From the NCBI RefSeq assembly GCF_032854445.1, contig NC_088295.1, forward strand, positions 61,549,249-61,609,248: 60,000 nucleotides of DNA, read 5' to 3'. The notes under the pieces are model-generated. The model saw only the letters and a list, made by a program, of their open reading frames with translations. It was not told the DNA's origin and made no database searches. A program made the translations under genes and the position numbers. The stretch is from Liolophura sinensis. Taxonomy: Eukaryota > Mollusca > Polyplacophora > Chitonida > Chitonidae. This document shows positions 11,899 through 24,200 of the stretch, one piece after another. Within the stretch, counting starts at the first letter, position 1; every line of letters begins with the position of its first letter.

Positions 11899-12154
11899 CA
11901 CTCGAAAATTAAACTGTTAAATTTAACAGAAAGTCTGTTGTCCGAGTGACGTTGGAATGTATTCTACTATTATAACACAATATTCTGTCATATTCAAACA
12001 TAATATCCTGTTAGTTTAATAGAACCGTTATGTTGACCTAATAGACTATGTTTTTTTTATATTTAACAGAATAATCTGCTGCAATAAGAGAATAAATTTT
12101 AGCATCGTTCAGATTACAGATTTTTCTGTTTTATTAACAGACTTTTTGAGAGTG
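11899..12154. mobile_element. MITE family M1, complete copy with terminal inverted repeats
   Basis: 256 bp. Left end cactcgaaaattaaactgtt, then aaatttaacagaaagtctg. Right end is its near reverse complement (ttctgttttattaacag, actttttgagagtg). AT-rich with no ORF. Related sequences at 29395-29530, 42650-42890 and 43858-43905. Superfamily not determined. Confidence 0.7.
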
Positions 12155-12734
12155 AGTTGTTGTGTTGTTAAGGGAGTTTCATAGGCACTGGTTGAACCAG
12201 TCAAATGTTCTGTGCTACGAGAGTGGTCAAAGATCTGTGCTTACGGCTGAGTCAACCTGGACTACCAAGCGAGACATACATAGGTGAGTGATTGGACCAG
12301 CCCCTACGAAGCACCTTAAGACTTGAGTCATCAATTGGCAATGCTTTAAAAAACAAATAAAGCACAAGAAAGGAAATTGTAATGGTTAGCTCCTTTTGCA
12401 GTAAAGAATCAGTGAACAAATTTTAAACTTCCGAGAGTAAGTCATTCTAATTTTAACTGTCTTTGAATTTTTGACTTTAGCCTTAAGACGTTTGATAAAT
12501 GTGGGCCTGGAACTATAAGTATTGAGTTTCAGAGCCATGTCGATTTGAAAAAGGAACGTGTTTAGCTAACACCACTCTAAAACCGAATGTAATTGCCTCA
12601 TCTTCGTTGTTAAAAAATTGTATATTCCACCTCTCTCAACGTCAGTTTCAGTCTCATCTGTCTTCCACCACTATGGTTTACATATCTGAACCTTACACGT
12701 GGGAATGTTCGTCAGCAACAGATCAAAGGTAGTT

Positions 12735-12846
12735 GGTTTTACCTCCGGTCTTCTCCGGTTTACTCCGCCCATAAATCAGGCCACCACTGTATAAGTGAAA
12801 CATTCTTAGAATGAGTATGGCATGTAACAGCAATCAAATAAATAAA
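12735..12846 (+). mobile_element. SINE family 1 tail, degenerate
   Basis: ccggtttactccgcccataa ... actgtataagtgaaacattc ... aatcaaataaataaa resembles the family-1 3' half. Confidence 0.5.
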
Positions 12847-13261
12847 TTTATTGTGAAATAAATAAGTTTTCGGCTATAGCGTAAGTGCAAGAAAAAGAAT
12901 ACTCTCCGATCCAAAACACCAATGATAATTAACCTTACTCGATTGAATGGCTGACTGGCTTGTATCTGACACAACCCCGTTACTTAAATTCGCAGTCGAA
13001 ACAGCGAGAACAGGATTCGAACTCGCAACTTCACTTGTCAAGGGCCAGCAAAAAGGTAGTTGTTACTGATTGTATGTATTCATTATATATATACTGTACC
13101 TGCACACTTTATCATTCCACAAATTCGACAGTTGCTGCTGAGTGTATATCTATTGATTCAACTCTTCATTAGGCACGATATGGCTGAAATATTACCGATG
13201 TGATGTTAAGCCACAATCATTCATTCTTCATTTGGTTTTGATATGTGTGAATTCAGCATAT

Positions 13262-13655
13262 TGGCCAGTTGTTATTTATCACAGAATGACTTGTACACGT
13301 AGAGTTGTTATTTATCACAGAATGACTTGTACGCGTACAGTTATTATCTATCACAGAATGACTTGTACGCGTACAGTTGTTATTTATCACAGAATGACTT
13401 GTACGCGTACAGTTGTTATTTATCACAGAATGACTTGTCCACGTACAGTTGTTATTTATCACAGAATGACTTGTACACGTACAGTTATTATCTATCACAG
13501 AATGACTTGTACGCGTACAGTTGTTATTTATCACAGAATGACTTGTCCACGTACAGTTGTTATTTATCACAGAATGACTTGTACACGTACAGTTGTTATT
13601 TATCACAGAATGACTTGTACACGTACAGTTGTTATTTATCACAGAATGACCGGGG
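13262..13655. repeat. 36-bp minisatellite, ~11 units
   Basis: gttgttatttatcacagaat followed by gacttgtacacgtaca repeats head to tail with point variants at tac/tcc and acg/gcg. Because 36 is a multiple of 3, several frames on both strands stay open. No spacers, so not a CRISPR. Confidence 0.9.
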
Positions 13656-15471
13656 GACAGGTTTCATAGTTTTTATTGATTATGCAATAATTGTTTGACA
13701 GATTCGACCGTATTTCATCTGAACTATGCTTTGAAGGTAATATATTTCTTTAGCATGTTGATACCTACCTATAACACCGATAGCAAGCCAATAAGAGGGT
13801 TAATGTTTTTTACAACCGCTGTAAATAGGCCTTTAGTGACCTTGGGCACGCACTACTTTTATGTATGACCTGGTTTCATGTCTGACCTCAAGCCCACGGA
13901 TATTGTATAGTATCTCGCGTTGACAGCCATTGATTACACAACCGGATTAATTTTCCCTGGGATTTATGTACTAAATTTGTCAACTTCAACTTCAAAAATA
14001 TTTATCTCCTAACTTTCACGTGATAGATATCAAAAGATCAACATAGACTGGGCAAAGTGTTTTCAATTCAGACAAAAGTCGGATATATTTTAACTATGTT
14101 CAAAATAGCAGTGTAGAAATTTACAGTGTATTAATAACCTATGGCACTATTATCCAGTCAGTGCTCCTTCACTCTTCACTTCGGAGGCAAATCTTGGACC
14201 CAGTATGTAACTACTCATATATACAGTGCGTATATTTATCTATAAGAAGACGACATACAGTATATAGAATCAAATGTGTGAGGTATTTTATTCAATACGC
14301 CAATACTTAAACCCAAATATTCAACAGTTCATGTTAAAATTAAATAAAATATGACCGTATAAGAGAGTTCACACAAGAGATGCTTAACGCTTGTCTTACA
14401 TGTATCGATTTTAAAAGTTCATGTTTTAGGCTTATTTTGTGAACAAAAAAAAACTTTTTAAGTTTTTCCACTTATACGTCCATAAACGCCATGAAAATGG
14501 TATATTAAATTAGACAATGGCAGAGAAGTTTGTAAAATTATAATAAGTATAGCCGTTACCTAGTTAATAACATTTAGCCATTGCCTTCGTTTCTGTGGAG
14601 GTGAGAAGAGGCAAATTTTTTCTATCCTTCAGGTCACACCAGCTCATTCATTTAATATTTTGTTAAACGGTATACCTCAAAATGGATGCATCATCACACA
14701 TTTGACCGGCACTAGGTCAATTCACCTCCAGGCACTCTTTGACCGGCACTAGGTCATTCCACCCCCCAGGCACTCTTCTGTACAACATACCAAAAATTCA
14801 ACCTAGCATGACAGCCGTTTTTTTTTTCACCTTTTTCTGCATGTCAAGAAATCTCCACGCCAACCCACAAGATCTTGCGTAATAGACCTAAACGAAAAGT
14901 CTTCGATCTGCTGTAATCTTATACTGTAAATCTGCATAAACCAGACTTCTTCTTGTGAACTCCGAATACTTCAGTAATGGCCACTTTGCATTGTTTTCAT
15001 GTTTGTGTTTAGGCTAGATACTTCTAATAAATTGCAATTTATATTTAAATGCTCTATTTTACCCGTAATTCTATATAACACATTGGGCCTAGACAAAGTG
15101 TATTTTGCTATTTTTTTAACCATTTGCAAAAACAGTTAAAATAAAGCCCTATCTGAGTTAAACTGACAAGACGCCGATTTTCACCAAAAAATACAGTCGT
15201 CAATTTTACTGACCATGCTGTAATGTTTCATGTTCATGTCTTTCCAAAACAAGCGACATTATTATGTATTTTAATCCTATGTGGAATGACAGAAAAGAAA
15301 TTTTTAATGTATTCCATACCTTAATTCTGCTATAATCTTTCATAAAAATTTGTAGATGCGCATGAGTAACTTCATCAGCTCAGGCTTGACAAAAATTTAA
15401 ATGCTAACCCATCTTAATCCAGACATGGAGTTAATCAAGACTTTTAGTTAATTAAGTGAAAATATTTATTA

Positions 15472-15731
15472 ACTTATTTATTTGATTGGTGTTCTAAACC
15501 GTACTCAAGAATATCTCACATATACGACGGCGGCCAGCATTATGGTGGGAGGAAACCGGGCAAAGCCCGGGAGAAACCCACGATCATCCGCAAGTTGCTG
15601 ACGGACCTTCCCACGTGTGGCGGGAAAGGAAACCAGCATGAGCTTGACTTGAACTTACAGCGACCGCATTGGTGAGAGGCTCCTAGGTCATTGCGCCGCG
15701 CTGGCGTGCTAACCACCTAATGGCCTCCTAA
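15472..15731 (-). mobile_element. SINE family 1, near full length
   Basis: Tail tttatttgattggtgttcta at left; body gcggccagcattatggtggg; head with B-box complement (ttgaacttacagcgaccg) and A-box region at right. It ends near gcctcct. Confidence 0.8.
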
Positions 15732-16079
15732 GCGAAAATACAAAAAAAGTGCAGGTCGTTGACACTGGAATAGGTGAAGATTTCTGACTGGGTATTAACG
15801 ATCGAGTTTAAATACGGTTATTAACAGGTATGGAGATTTTTCGCCTGTGGAAATATCACTGGGTTTCTGTAATGGCAAACCGTATGAGAAGTACATTATA
15901 ACAGAATACAGCAGAAGCCATGCATGCCATACATCAATCAATCAAACACCAAGACAGATTTCGAACCAATAAATACATTCTTTCTTTCTGATGGAGAAAT
16001 ATGGGCAATGCTTTACAGTACAAGGATTGTTATAATTGTACATAACATGCTATTTCCTTTATTATCGGTTAAACACCAA

Positions 16080-16300
16080 AAATTAGGAAAAAAATATTTG
16101 TTTATTTTCTTTGAAAAGTTCCTGCGTCTGGATCTCGAGTCAGATCACTACCAAAGAATATGCACTAAATTTACTGAATGTATCCTTAGCCTAAGGCCAG
16201 TCTGTGCACAAATTTTATAAAATTCCCTGCATAACTTTTATCCGTAAGCTACTGACAGGCAAATACCCAGTCAGACAAAAATACAAATAATCGCGGGGAA
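16080..16300 (+). repeat. Dispersed repeat, related to 16640-16960
   Basis: Shares aaggccagtctgtgcacaaa, ccctgcataacttttatccg and a short ctgacaggcaaat end with the neighbouring copy. Confidence 0.4.
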
Positions 16301-16639
16301 AAGCGTAACCTCTTTAGCGGGGGAAAACTAGAAGAGCGCAAACCTCAGTCACACCCAAATATTGAAATTCCCTCATTTCAGACAACAGCACAATAAACCT
16401 TTCCACGCTGTCAGTCAAGAATACGCAACTGACCTATCATCAGCAGTATTGTTGCAAATTCATACAAGTTCAACCAGATATCCCACACATTGGTTACAAA
16501 TGTTCAATTTTCTTGACGTCATGACGTCACCAATGCTTTCACTAGGGATAAAATGAAAAGTAACGCTATCATGAGAAAGGGGTGTGGGATATCGGATGTG
16601 TTGGATTCATCTATACTCTGCATTTCTATCCTATTTGTC

Positions 16640-16960
16640 AGTAGTGAAGAATATAGTTTAAAAAAATTATGGATCTTGATCCCGATCACCGTCAAAATTC
16701 AATGGATTTGCCCTCAGCCCAAGGACAGCCCATGTACAAAATCTCCTGACAAATACCTGCATAACTATTTTCCGGAAAGTTGCGGACACACATTCAGACA
16801 CACACAGTGACAGGCAAATAGACATATGGACAAACCGAGAGGCAGATAAACCGACAGGCTGACAAACTGGCAGGCAAACAAACCGACAGGCAGTCTAATC
16901 GATAGGCAAGTAGGCAGACAAACAGACAGACACACGGACAGGCAGGCAAACCCTGGTCTA
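16640..16960 (+). repeat. Dispersed repeat with gacaggca-rich tail
   Basis: Core ttgccctcagcccaaggaca, tacaaaatctcctgacaaat, acctgcataactattttccg, followed by a low-complexity tail of gacaggcaaac-like units. Similar cores at 16080-16300 and 33000-34055. Family not identified. Confidence 0.45.
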
Positions 16961-18192
16961 TCACGGTATTTTCCCCTAACGGGAGACGAATGCAGGTTAC
17001 ATGGGTGCTTTGACTTTTTTCCCCAAATAGTCGCGTGATGCTCGGTCATAACAATTTGCATAATTTCGAGGGCAGGCGCTGCGCTATATAGCTTTTAACC
17101 TCTTCAAGTTCCGACCATCTGTGTGAGTGTAATTCTACGCCTATATGAATCAATATTTCATGTATACGAGTGACCTAGGATTGTGAGTAGAGGAAACTAG
17201 ACACAGCCCGGCCGAAACCACAGTTAGGGCTTACTCAACAGATACCTGGCAGCATGCCGTGATCGAGTGTTTAAAGATCCTTGATTTTAGTCCTTTCTAG
17301 TCGTATAACAAAACTACTATTGAATATGGTGTTATGAACAAGAATCCGATATATACCAATCTCCACTTTGTGTACAAACTATTATGAGTCGCAGTCGAAC
17401 CTTCGGGATAGCATGTGTATCAGTCAGCGATATATCGCAGTTATTTTCAGAAATATTGTTATTATATTCAAAGACGCTAGCATCATGATGTAGACAAAAA
17501 TTAGACCAATTTGATACAAACGGGCACAAAACAACAGCAAACCGTGGTAGAATCTGTGCAAGTTTTATTTTCTTAAACAGGTAAACTTAACAAAAGTAAG
17601 ACTCTTTTCTTATGCGCGTGTTTTGTTACGCACCTGGTTGAAAGCCTGGTCATTTATAAAATATATAAATATATTATATATCTGAAATTATATGAAAGGA
17701 TTGGCTATTTTGTCAGAGAATCGTCAAAACTGGTTGAAAATGAACTTAAAATTAATTCAAAAAATAGAATGTCCGCTTTAGTGTAGGGCAATACAGTAGA
17801 AAACTTAACAAGTGATGGATATACTAGATAAAACTGGCCACAACTCGTCAGAATGTTCATTAAAGACAGCTAAATAAACAATTATCAGAAAATATTGAAA
17901 CATTTTAGGACATAGCATTACCCTCAAACCCTCATCCCATCCTACCACTATCAGCAAAGCTGATAGCTCAAAATAACTGAGTACAATACCTTCTTGGATA
18001 ATAACATTTGCCCATGATTTCTATACGTATGCAAGCCACTATGAATTATCAATTGCTATTCAAGCTGGTAGAGAACAATGTTGTTTACGAGTCATGAAAT
18101 ATGTTTCCCTTTGAAGAGTGTTGGAGAAGGCCATTCTTGTGCAGTGTAGCGGAGGAGGAAGAAGGTCATGTCAAGGCCAACTGGAACACACT

Positions 18193-18253
18193 TTACTCTT
18201 TCCAAGCGTTCAGTTTGACCTTACCAATACCGTTGCAGTTGCGGGGTTTGTTT
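18193..18253 (-). CDS. Peroxidase B exon 11 (C-terminus)
   Basis: Joined in phase after exon 10, it reads [20 protein letters not shown] then TAA at 18195-18193. N-C-x-x-I-x-x-x-x-L-x-x-W resembles the C-terminal end of vertebrate myeloperoxidase-type proteins. Acceptor CGACAG. Confidence 0.82.
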
Positions 18254-21200
18254 CTGTCGTAGGAAAATGAAAACAGACTTATGTAATGAATTGAAGCAAA
18301 AGTCCAAGAGAGCCACAGCGACTGGATCACAAATTGCAAACGCTTCCAGGACTGATGCGCAATGAAATTTTAACTTTGGTTAGTCCAAAGCACGTGACTC
18401 GAAATGGCTGTTGACAAAGTTTCCAAGCGTGTTTTAATCCGATGTGGTCGTTATGTATGTACATACTTCTGACCTCGACCCAACCTACCTTCCCGATTCT
18501 CCTGCTATAAAGCATGCGTGCTACATGACTAACGCCTTCCATTATTTAAAACATACAACCAATATAGCTCACAATGAAAATGTTGAAACTGATAAAATTA
18601 AGACATGGACAAACAGAGGCTTCTTTGAGTATTTTTTTTAGCAATTCTAGATCAGGGCCGCCTAATACATTACAATTAACATCACTGTATTTTTTTAGCT
18701 AAATCTCCTTAAGCCATTGGGCGGGGTCAGTGTAATTTGCTATTATTTAAGCATTTACATAAACATTTAGAATAAAATCCTGACTGAGGTAAATTGATTC
18801 ATTTATTTATTTCATTGGTGTTTTACGCAGCTCTCAAGAATGTCTCACTTACACGACGGCGGCCAGCATTATGGTAGGAGGAAACCCACGACCATCCGCA
18901 AGCTGCTGTCAGACCTTCCTACGTACATTACGCCGTGCTGGCGTGTTAACCAACTTGGCCACGGAGACCCGAAGTAAATTGACAACTCTCAATTATCATT
19001 ATTTCGTCGACGCCGTCATTTTACTCTCTATGCGATAAGTAGTATCATATTGTAATACTTACCCAGGAAATGTGTCCCAAAAAACGAATTTCTGTATGGA
19101 GTTGATACCAGTGTTGTCACAGATAAGGCGAGCCAGGCTTGCTCTACGGAGTTGTTTCAACTGAGCTGAAAAATAACATAATGATATTCTGATTAGGAAG
19201 ACAACTCGTGGCATACACAACATGTATAGTGCTTTGTACATGTTGTTGTTGGTTTTTCTCTGGGGTAATTTTAAAATCCTTTTGTTATTCTTTATATACA
19301 CCAAATACTTCAGTACGGCGTAAGACTCCCATCAAGTAAAAATAGAAACTGAGGTAGACTTTACAGTCTAGGAGCATCTGCGGCAGTGATAACTGTGCAG
19401 ATTGTCAAGTACATATGTATAGCAGTTTTCCCATGCTGTTAATTTTTTTTCTTCTGAATTTTCTATGCGAGTAAAATCAAGAGAAGGATTTTGGAAAGCT
19501 ATTTGGTTTTTATTTGATAGGAGGGAAAATGTGATAAAAAATGAGACCAGACTCACATATAACATCATCAATATTGTTAAAACATTAAATACCAACGTAG
19601 CTATAATCGATATTTTTTCGTACCTGTTGTGAATTTCGTTCCCGGCAGGTCATTTTCATAGTAAAAACGGTCTCCGCGCTTCAGATAATCAAACTGTAAA
19701 GCCGTTATACAGGCGGCGGTCGGGCCAAACACCCCTCCCGTTATCCGCATCTCTGACGACATCCCTGTCCAAGCTTCGATGTCATCCGGATCTCTGGAAA
19801 AATTCGTACAGTATATGGAACTGAAAAAAATACTACAGTATTGGATTACGCGGAGATAACGCAGAGTAATCCATCACGCCTTCGGGAGTGGTAGATCCAG
19901 GGTCAATCCTGGGTCGAGTCACACCTAAGACTTTAAAAGAGGAAATTGTAACTTCCTCGCTTGGCATTCAGCATGAAGTGGATAGTGTTTATTTATTTGA
20001 TTGGTGTTTTACACCGTACTCAAGAATATTTCACGTATACGACTGCGGCCAGCATTATGGTGGGAGGAAACCGGGCACAGCCCGGGGGAAACCCACGACC
20101 AGAAGTGGATAGTGCAACCGCTGGTTGATCCGTATCAGTATCACTTGCGTTCGGTAAGGCGTCTCAGTGAGGCAACACTAGACAAAAGAACGATCGAATT
20201 CCGTCCTGCAACAAGGAGGCATTACATGCACTATAAGGATTCCTTCGTCGTCATTTGACTGAAAAATTGTTAAGTACGACGATAAACCCCAAACACTCAC
20301 TCACTCACTCCATCACACCTTGTCAGGTATATGTAATATATGTATATATGTAATAAACCAGAGGAGCGACGACGGTGTGATAATTGGCAAATGGTCACAC
20401 ACGTACTTAGTGAAATACAGCCTCTTGTCAATTTACTTCAGTTAAGATTTTTTTTTATCTGTTAAGCACTATGGCTTAAGGTGAATTAGGCACAAAAATA
20501 TATTGTCATGTTATCTGCAATATATTAAACGTCATTGGTCTAGAATTACTCATGCAAAATAAAACTTTTGAGTTAATGTTGCATCCGTACTTATACTTTC
20601 GAAGATAGATTCGGGTACGACATCTCATTGGTTAAGCTATCTTTCGGACAACCGAATGGAAACCGTGATCTATAGTTAAATAGACACTAAATTGATGTTG
20701 ATTGGACAGTGGAGATAAGATTTGCTATAGTCTTTTTCTTTTAGCCAGTCTTCTATTTTCAGCTGCCTGCAAAATCAGTCATACTCGCCACCAAATTTGA
20801 CTTTACTCAGTGACACGTAACAACAATATCTCTACACATGGACATATTACAAGTTCATATTCTAGCGAAGAAAATGGAGTTATAGAACACCTTTTAGAAT
20901 TCATAATGCTTAAGTTAGGTTTCGACGGCAGTCACTCATTGCCTCGGGTAACGCCATAATTATTCAAAAGAGATAAAATATATATAGAAATAGAATATAG
21001 GTTACAATCTGCAGTATTGATCACGCTTGAATATAAGTGTCATACCTCCAATTCAGCTTAGACCATGGACATAACCTGAATTATCTTCCAAAATCAGCCA
21101 ATCACTGAGGACTCTGTTTCCTAAATATCCCTATAAAAACGCATTCATTTTTGTACTTACGTGTACAAAGAATTTAGCCGATTGGCAGAGTCGGCTGTGT

Positions 21201-24200
21201 GGTGTTCCAGCCCTCCAGGCCCAGCGTTGAAGGATGTGGCTCTGGGCAGCCCACACAGTTCGCGCATGTCGTTGTAGGAGGGTAGTCCGTGGTCCCTACC
21301 ACGCTGGATATTTGTGGCGGCCAGGTCCCCTCCATCACCGTCGGAAAACTGGAACAGATGGTTTGTCACCTGATCCGTTTTCAACCTGTCCATTGTCTGC
21401 TGCTGGTTTTGGACCAAGTTACTTACCAAGAAGTCGATTCCTTTAGACGCGTCGTAAATGGTGGATGGTTCAAAGAAATGGTTCTTCAGAAGCTCGCCAG
21501 GTGAGATGGTGCTATCTATGGTACTGTGACCAGACCTGTAGGCCGCCGCAACAAACTCGTTTCTCACAGCCGGGTTGACTTCAGGATCGTAGTTATTGTA
21601 ATAGCCGAAAAACTTCGGCAGGAGTCCCAGAAGAGCAGCAACGGGTATACTTAATAAAGCCGATAGATACTCGCCGTACACGATGTGCTGGTACTCGGCT
21701 ATCACGATACGTCTGGACTCTTGGTAGAGTCCTTTCGTCGTCCCAGCTGGGATTGAGGGATTTCAGCTCCCTGGCCACCCTGTTGTGCTCACGCAGGAAT
21801 ATGGTATGCATTGAAACCAACATCGGATTCTGGTTCACCCGTCCGTCACCTAAGTTAGAGAAAAAACACGAAGTAACCTTGCAATTTTTTCTTGTAGGTC
21901 AAACAGTCAAAAAGGATCGCGCCATGTTACATCAGAAACTGATGGTAATTTCTCTATAAATTTTAAGCCCAAATTTACGAGCTGTAACATTTGTTTGTCT
22001 CATACAAAGCTGTAAATTTGCGCTGTTTTCTGTAATAAAAACGACTGATGCATGTTTCGCTGTATCTTTTACCGTTATATATGTTTTGTACGGAAATGTT
22101 ATCTTTTACAATGGAACATAAAAACCAACACGTTTCAATTAAGTTGGTTGACATTATAACAAAAATGCCAACAACCGCATCTCAAAGAGAACCTGATTGC
22201 ACAATTTAGTGTGTATCAGACGTATGTGAAGCCTAGCGTTTGTTGAAAACCACTTGTCTTTCACCAATGCGGTGTGAATAGCCGTGCACGTCACACGTTG
22301 GAAAGTTTGACAGTAATTTGTCAAAGGGTCAGTGGTTTACTCCACCCGTATAACATGCCGCTATCAAGTAAGTGAGGATTTCGCTAAGCAACAATCAAAT
22401 AACGGTACATGAAAGAATAGATAGTCGATAAAAACGTGAACTTTGTATTATTGGTGTTTACAATATCAAATGATCTTCATCAAATAGCTTTCTTTCGATT
22501 AAGGATTACAGGCATGACAAAACTGGGGTAAAGTCAGTCGCACTATCTAAAATTGTAGCATATTAGTCAGAATAGTACCTGAAATAAAGCAGAATTCGTT
22601 GCTGCCTGTAGCAGCTCGGCACACAAAGTTATTTTGCAACGGACTTTGTAACATTAGTTTCACGACCGTCTTGCGGGGCGGAAGCTGTTTGCAGCAAACC
22701 TGGGGAAGTAGAGAGAACAATAACAAGTCATAAATGCCTTTCTTCCCTTTTCTTGTCTCTGTTAGACCGAAACATAGCCGAAATATGTGTACATGACATT
22801 TTAGTCCCTTAAACGTAGAATCTTCCATATAAAGTGTGTCACGCCACATGTATGTACAAAGTTTCTTGAAACAGTTAAATTTGGCAATTATATTGTAAAC
22901 AATAACTGTTTCTTTACTGTTTCTTTTTACCTCAACACAGGCGTTATGCGTCGATTATTCCTTTGATTGTAGCAGATGTACACAGCTTGTGGATCAAAGC
23001 ATTTCTTGGTAATACAATTTCATGGATTGCAGTAACATAGATTAACAAGTGGGCAGTATCTGTGGATGTCTTTGCACATGTACGTTTGCACTGTGATCAT
23101 TTTTGAAGAAAGAAATGCCGGAGTCCAGCAGAGACAGAAGTGCATAAATAGAGAGAAGTGTGCCCGCTCTGTTTATTTCTTTAAAAGCGCCAGTGCAAAT
23201 CAACTAAATCAACACCCCCACCCCGCCCACCACTCCCATCCTACCCACCTCGCTCTGTTTATTTGATTCACCATCTAGGTACTCCCAGTGCATTTCTGAC
23301 ATATGAGTTTTAGGTGAACGCGTCACAATGCATTCTGACAAAACAAAACTGACAGAACTTGCTCATCGTGACATGCCAGCTACAAATTATTTCCCATAAT
23401 TCCACAATATCGCCTTGTGTATTTTGAGTGACATTGAATCAGTGACTTATCAGACCAGAAGGAGTACAGGCATGTAAACTATCATATAACGTAGTGGCAA
23501 ACTGTTCTCTATGTACTTCTGACAGCGATGAGTCAAACTAGATTTGGACATATTTTTGCCATCAATGAATTTATTTATATATATATATATATATTTATTT
23601 ATTTATTTATTTATTTATTTATTTGATATTTTGCGCTGTACTCAAGGATATTTCACCTATACGACGGAGGAAAAGGGGTAGAACCCTTGGGAAACCCAGG
23701 ACCTTACCATCAGAGAAAGTTCTGAGGCTATCCGCTGTGGCCTTATCGCTTCCATACACCGTGGAGGCGTCCAGGAAATGTGTGACTCGGTTCCTCTGTT
23801 GTCGATATGCTGATCGAAGAATTAAGACATGAAAACAGGTAAAGGACATGATGTCGTTTTCATATTTATAGTATAAGTATAGTTACAATTTTTTATATGT
23901 AAGTCAGGTTTCATTAGAGAAAGTTAAACCAGAAAGTTAGGAAATTCGAGTATGAGTATACGGAGAGGAAGCCAGTATGAGCTGGACTTGGACTCATTGT
24001 GACCGCGTGGGTGAGAGCCTCCTGAAACAATATACTGCGCTAACACGCCAACCACCTGGCCACTGAGTCCTCTTTAATAATGTTTTTAGGCAATCCTAGG
24101 AATATTTCATTTTATTCGACGTCGGATTGGGGTGAATGATATCGGGCATACATATAGCCCAGGAAAAGAAACCCTGCCTCATCATGAAGTTGACAAATCC

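Larger units (their letters stand above)
10523..18192. other. Intergenic region between peroxidase A and B
   Basis: No coding exon recognised. It contains a (TA)n run, a MITE at 11899-12154, SINE pieces (11115-11180, 12735-12846, 12980-13060, 13172-13225, 15472-15731), a 36-bp minisatellite, and dispersed repeats at 15095-15180, 16080-16300 and 16640-16960. 13700-15090 shows only a 38-bp direct duplication (14701-14776); 17300-18190 shows nothing recognisable. Confidence 0.6.
15095..18790. repeat. Unclassified repeat R-A, two copies (15095-15180 and 18680-18790)
   Basis: Both carry gtaatttgctatt- or gtattttgctatt-like sequence, then aaaataaagccctatctgag or aataaaatcctgactgaggt and a taaa-c/t-tga end. 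Reverse-complement copies lie at 20345-20500 and 40330-40510. The interval between the two copies is unrelated. Confidence 0.4.

Noticed and set aside
13262-13655. CRISPR-like 36-bp repeats
   Set aside because: Units are contiguous without spacers, and the DNA is animal.
13232-13698. Long open frames with 12-residue repeats on both strands
   Set aside because: Produced by a 36-bp tandem repeat; no start context, splice signals or family.
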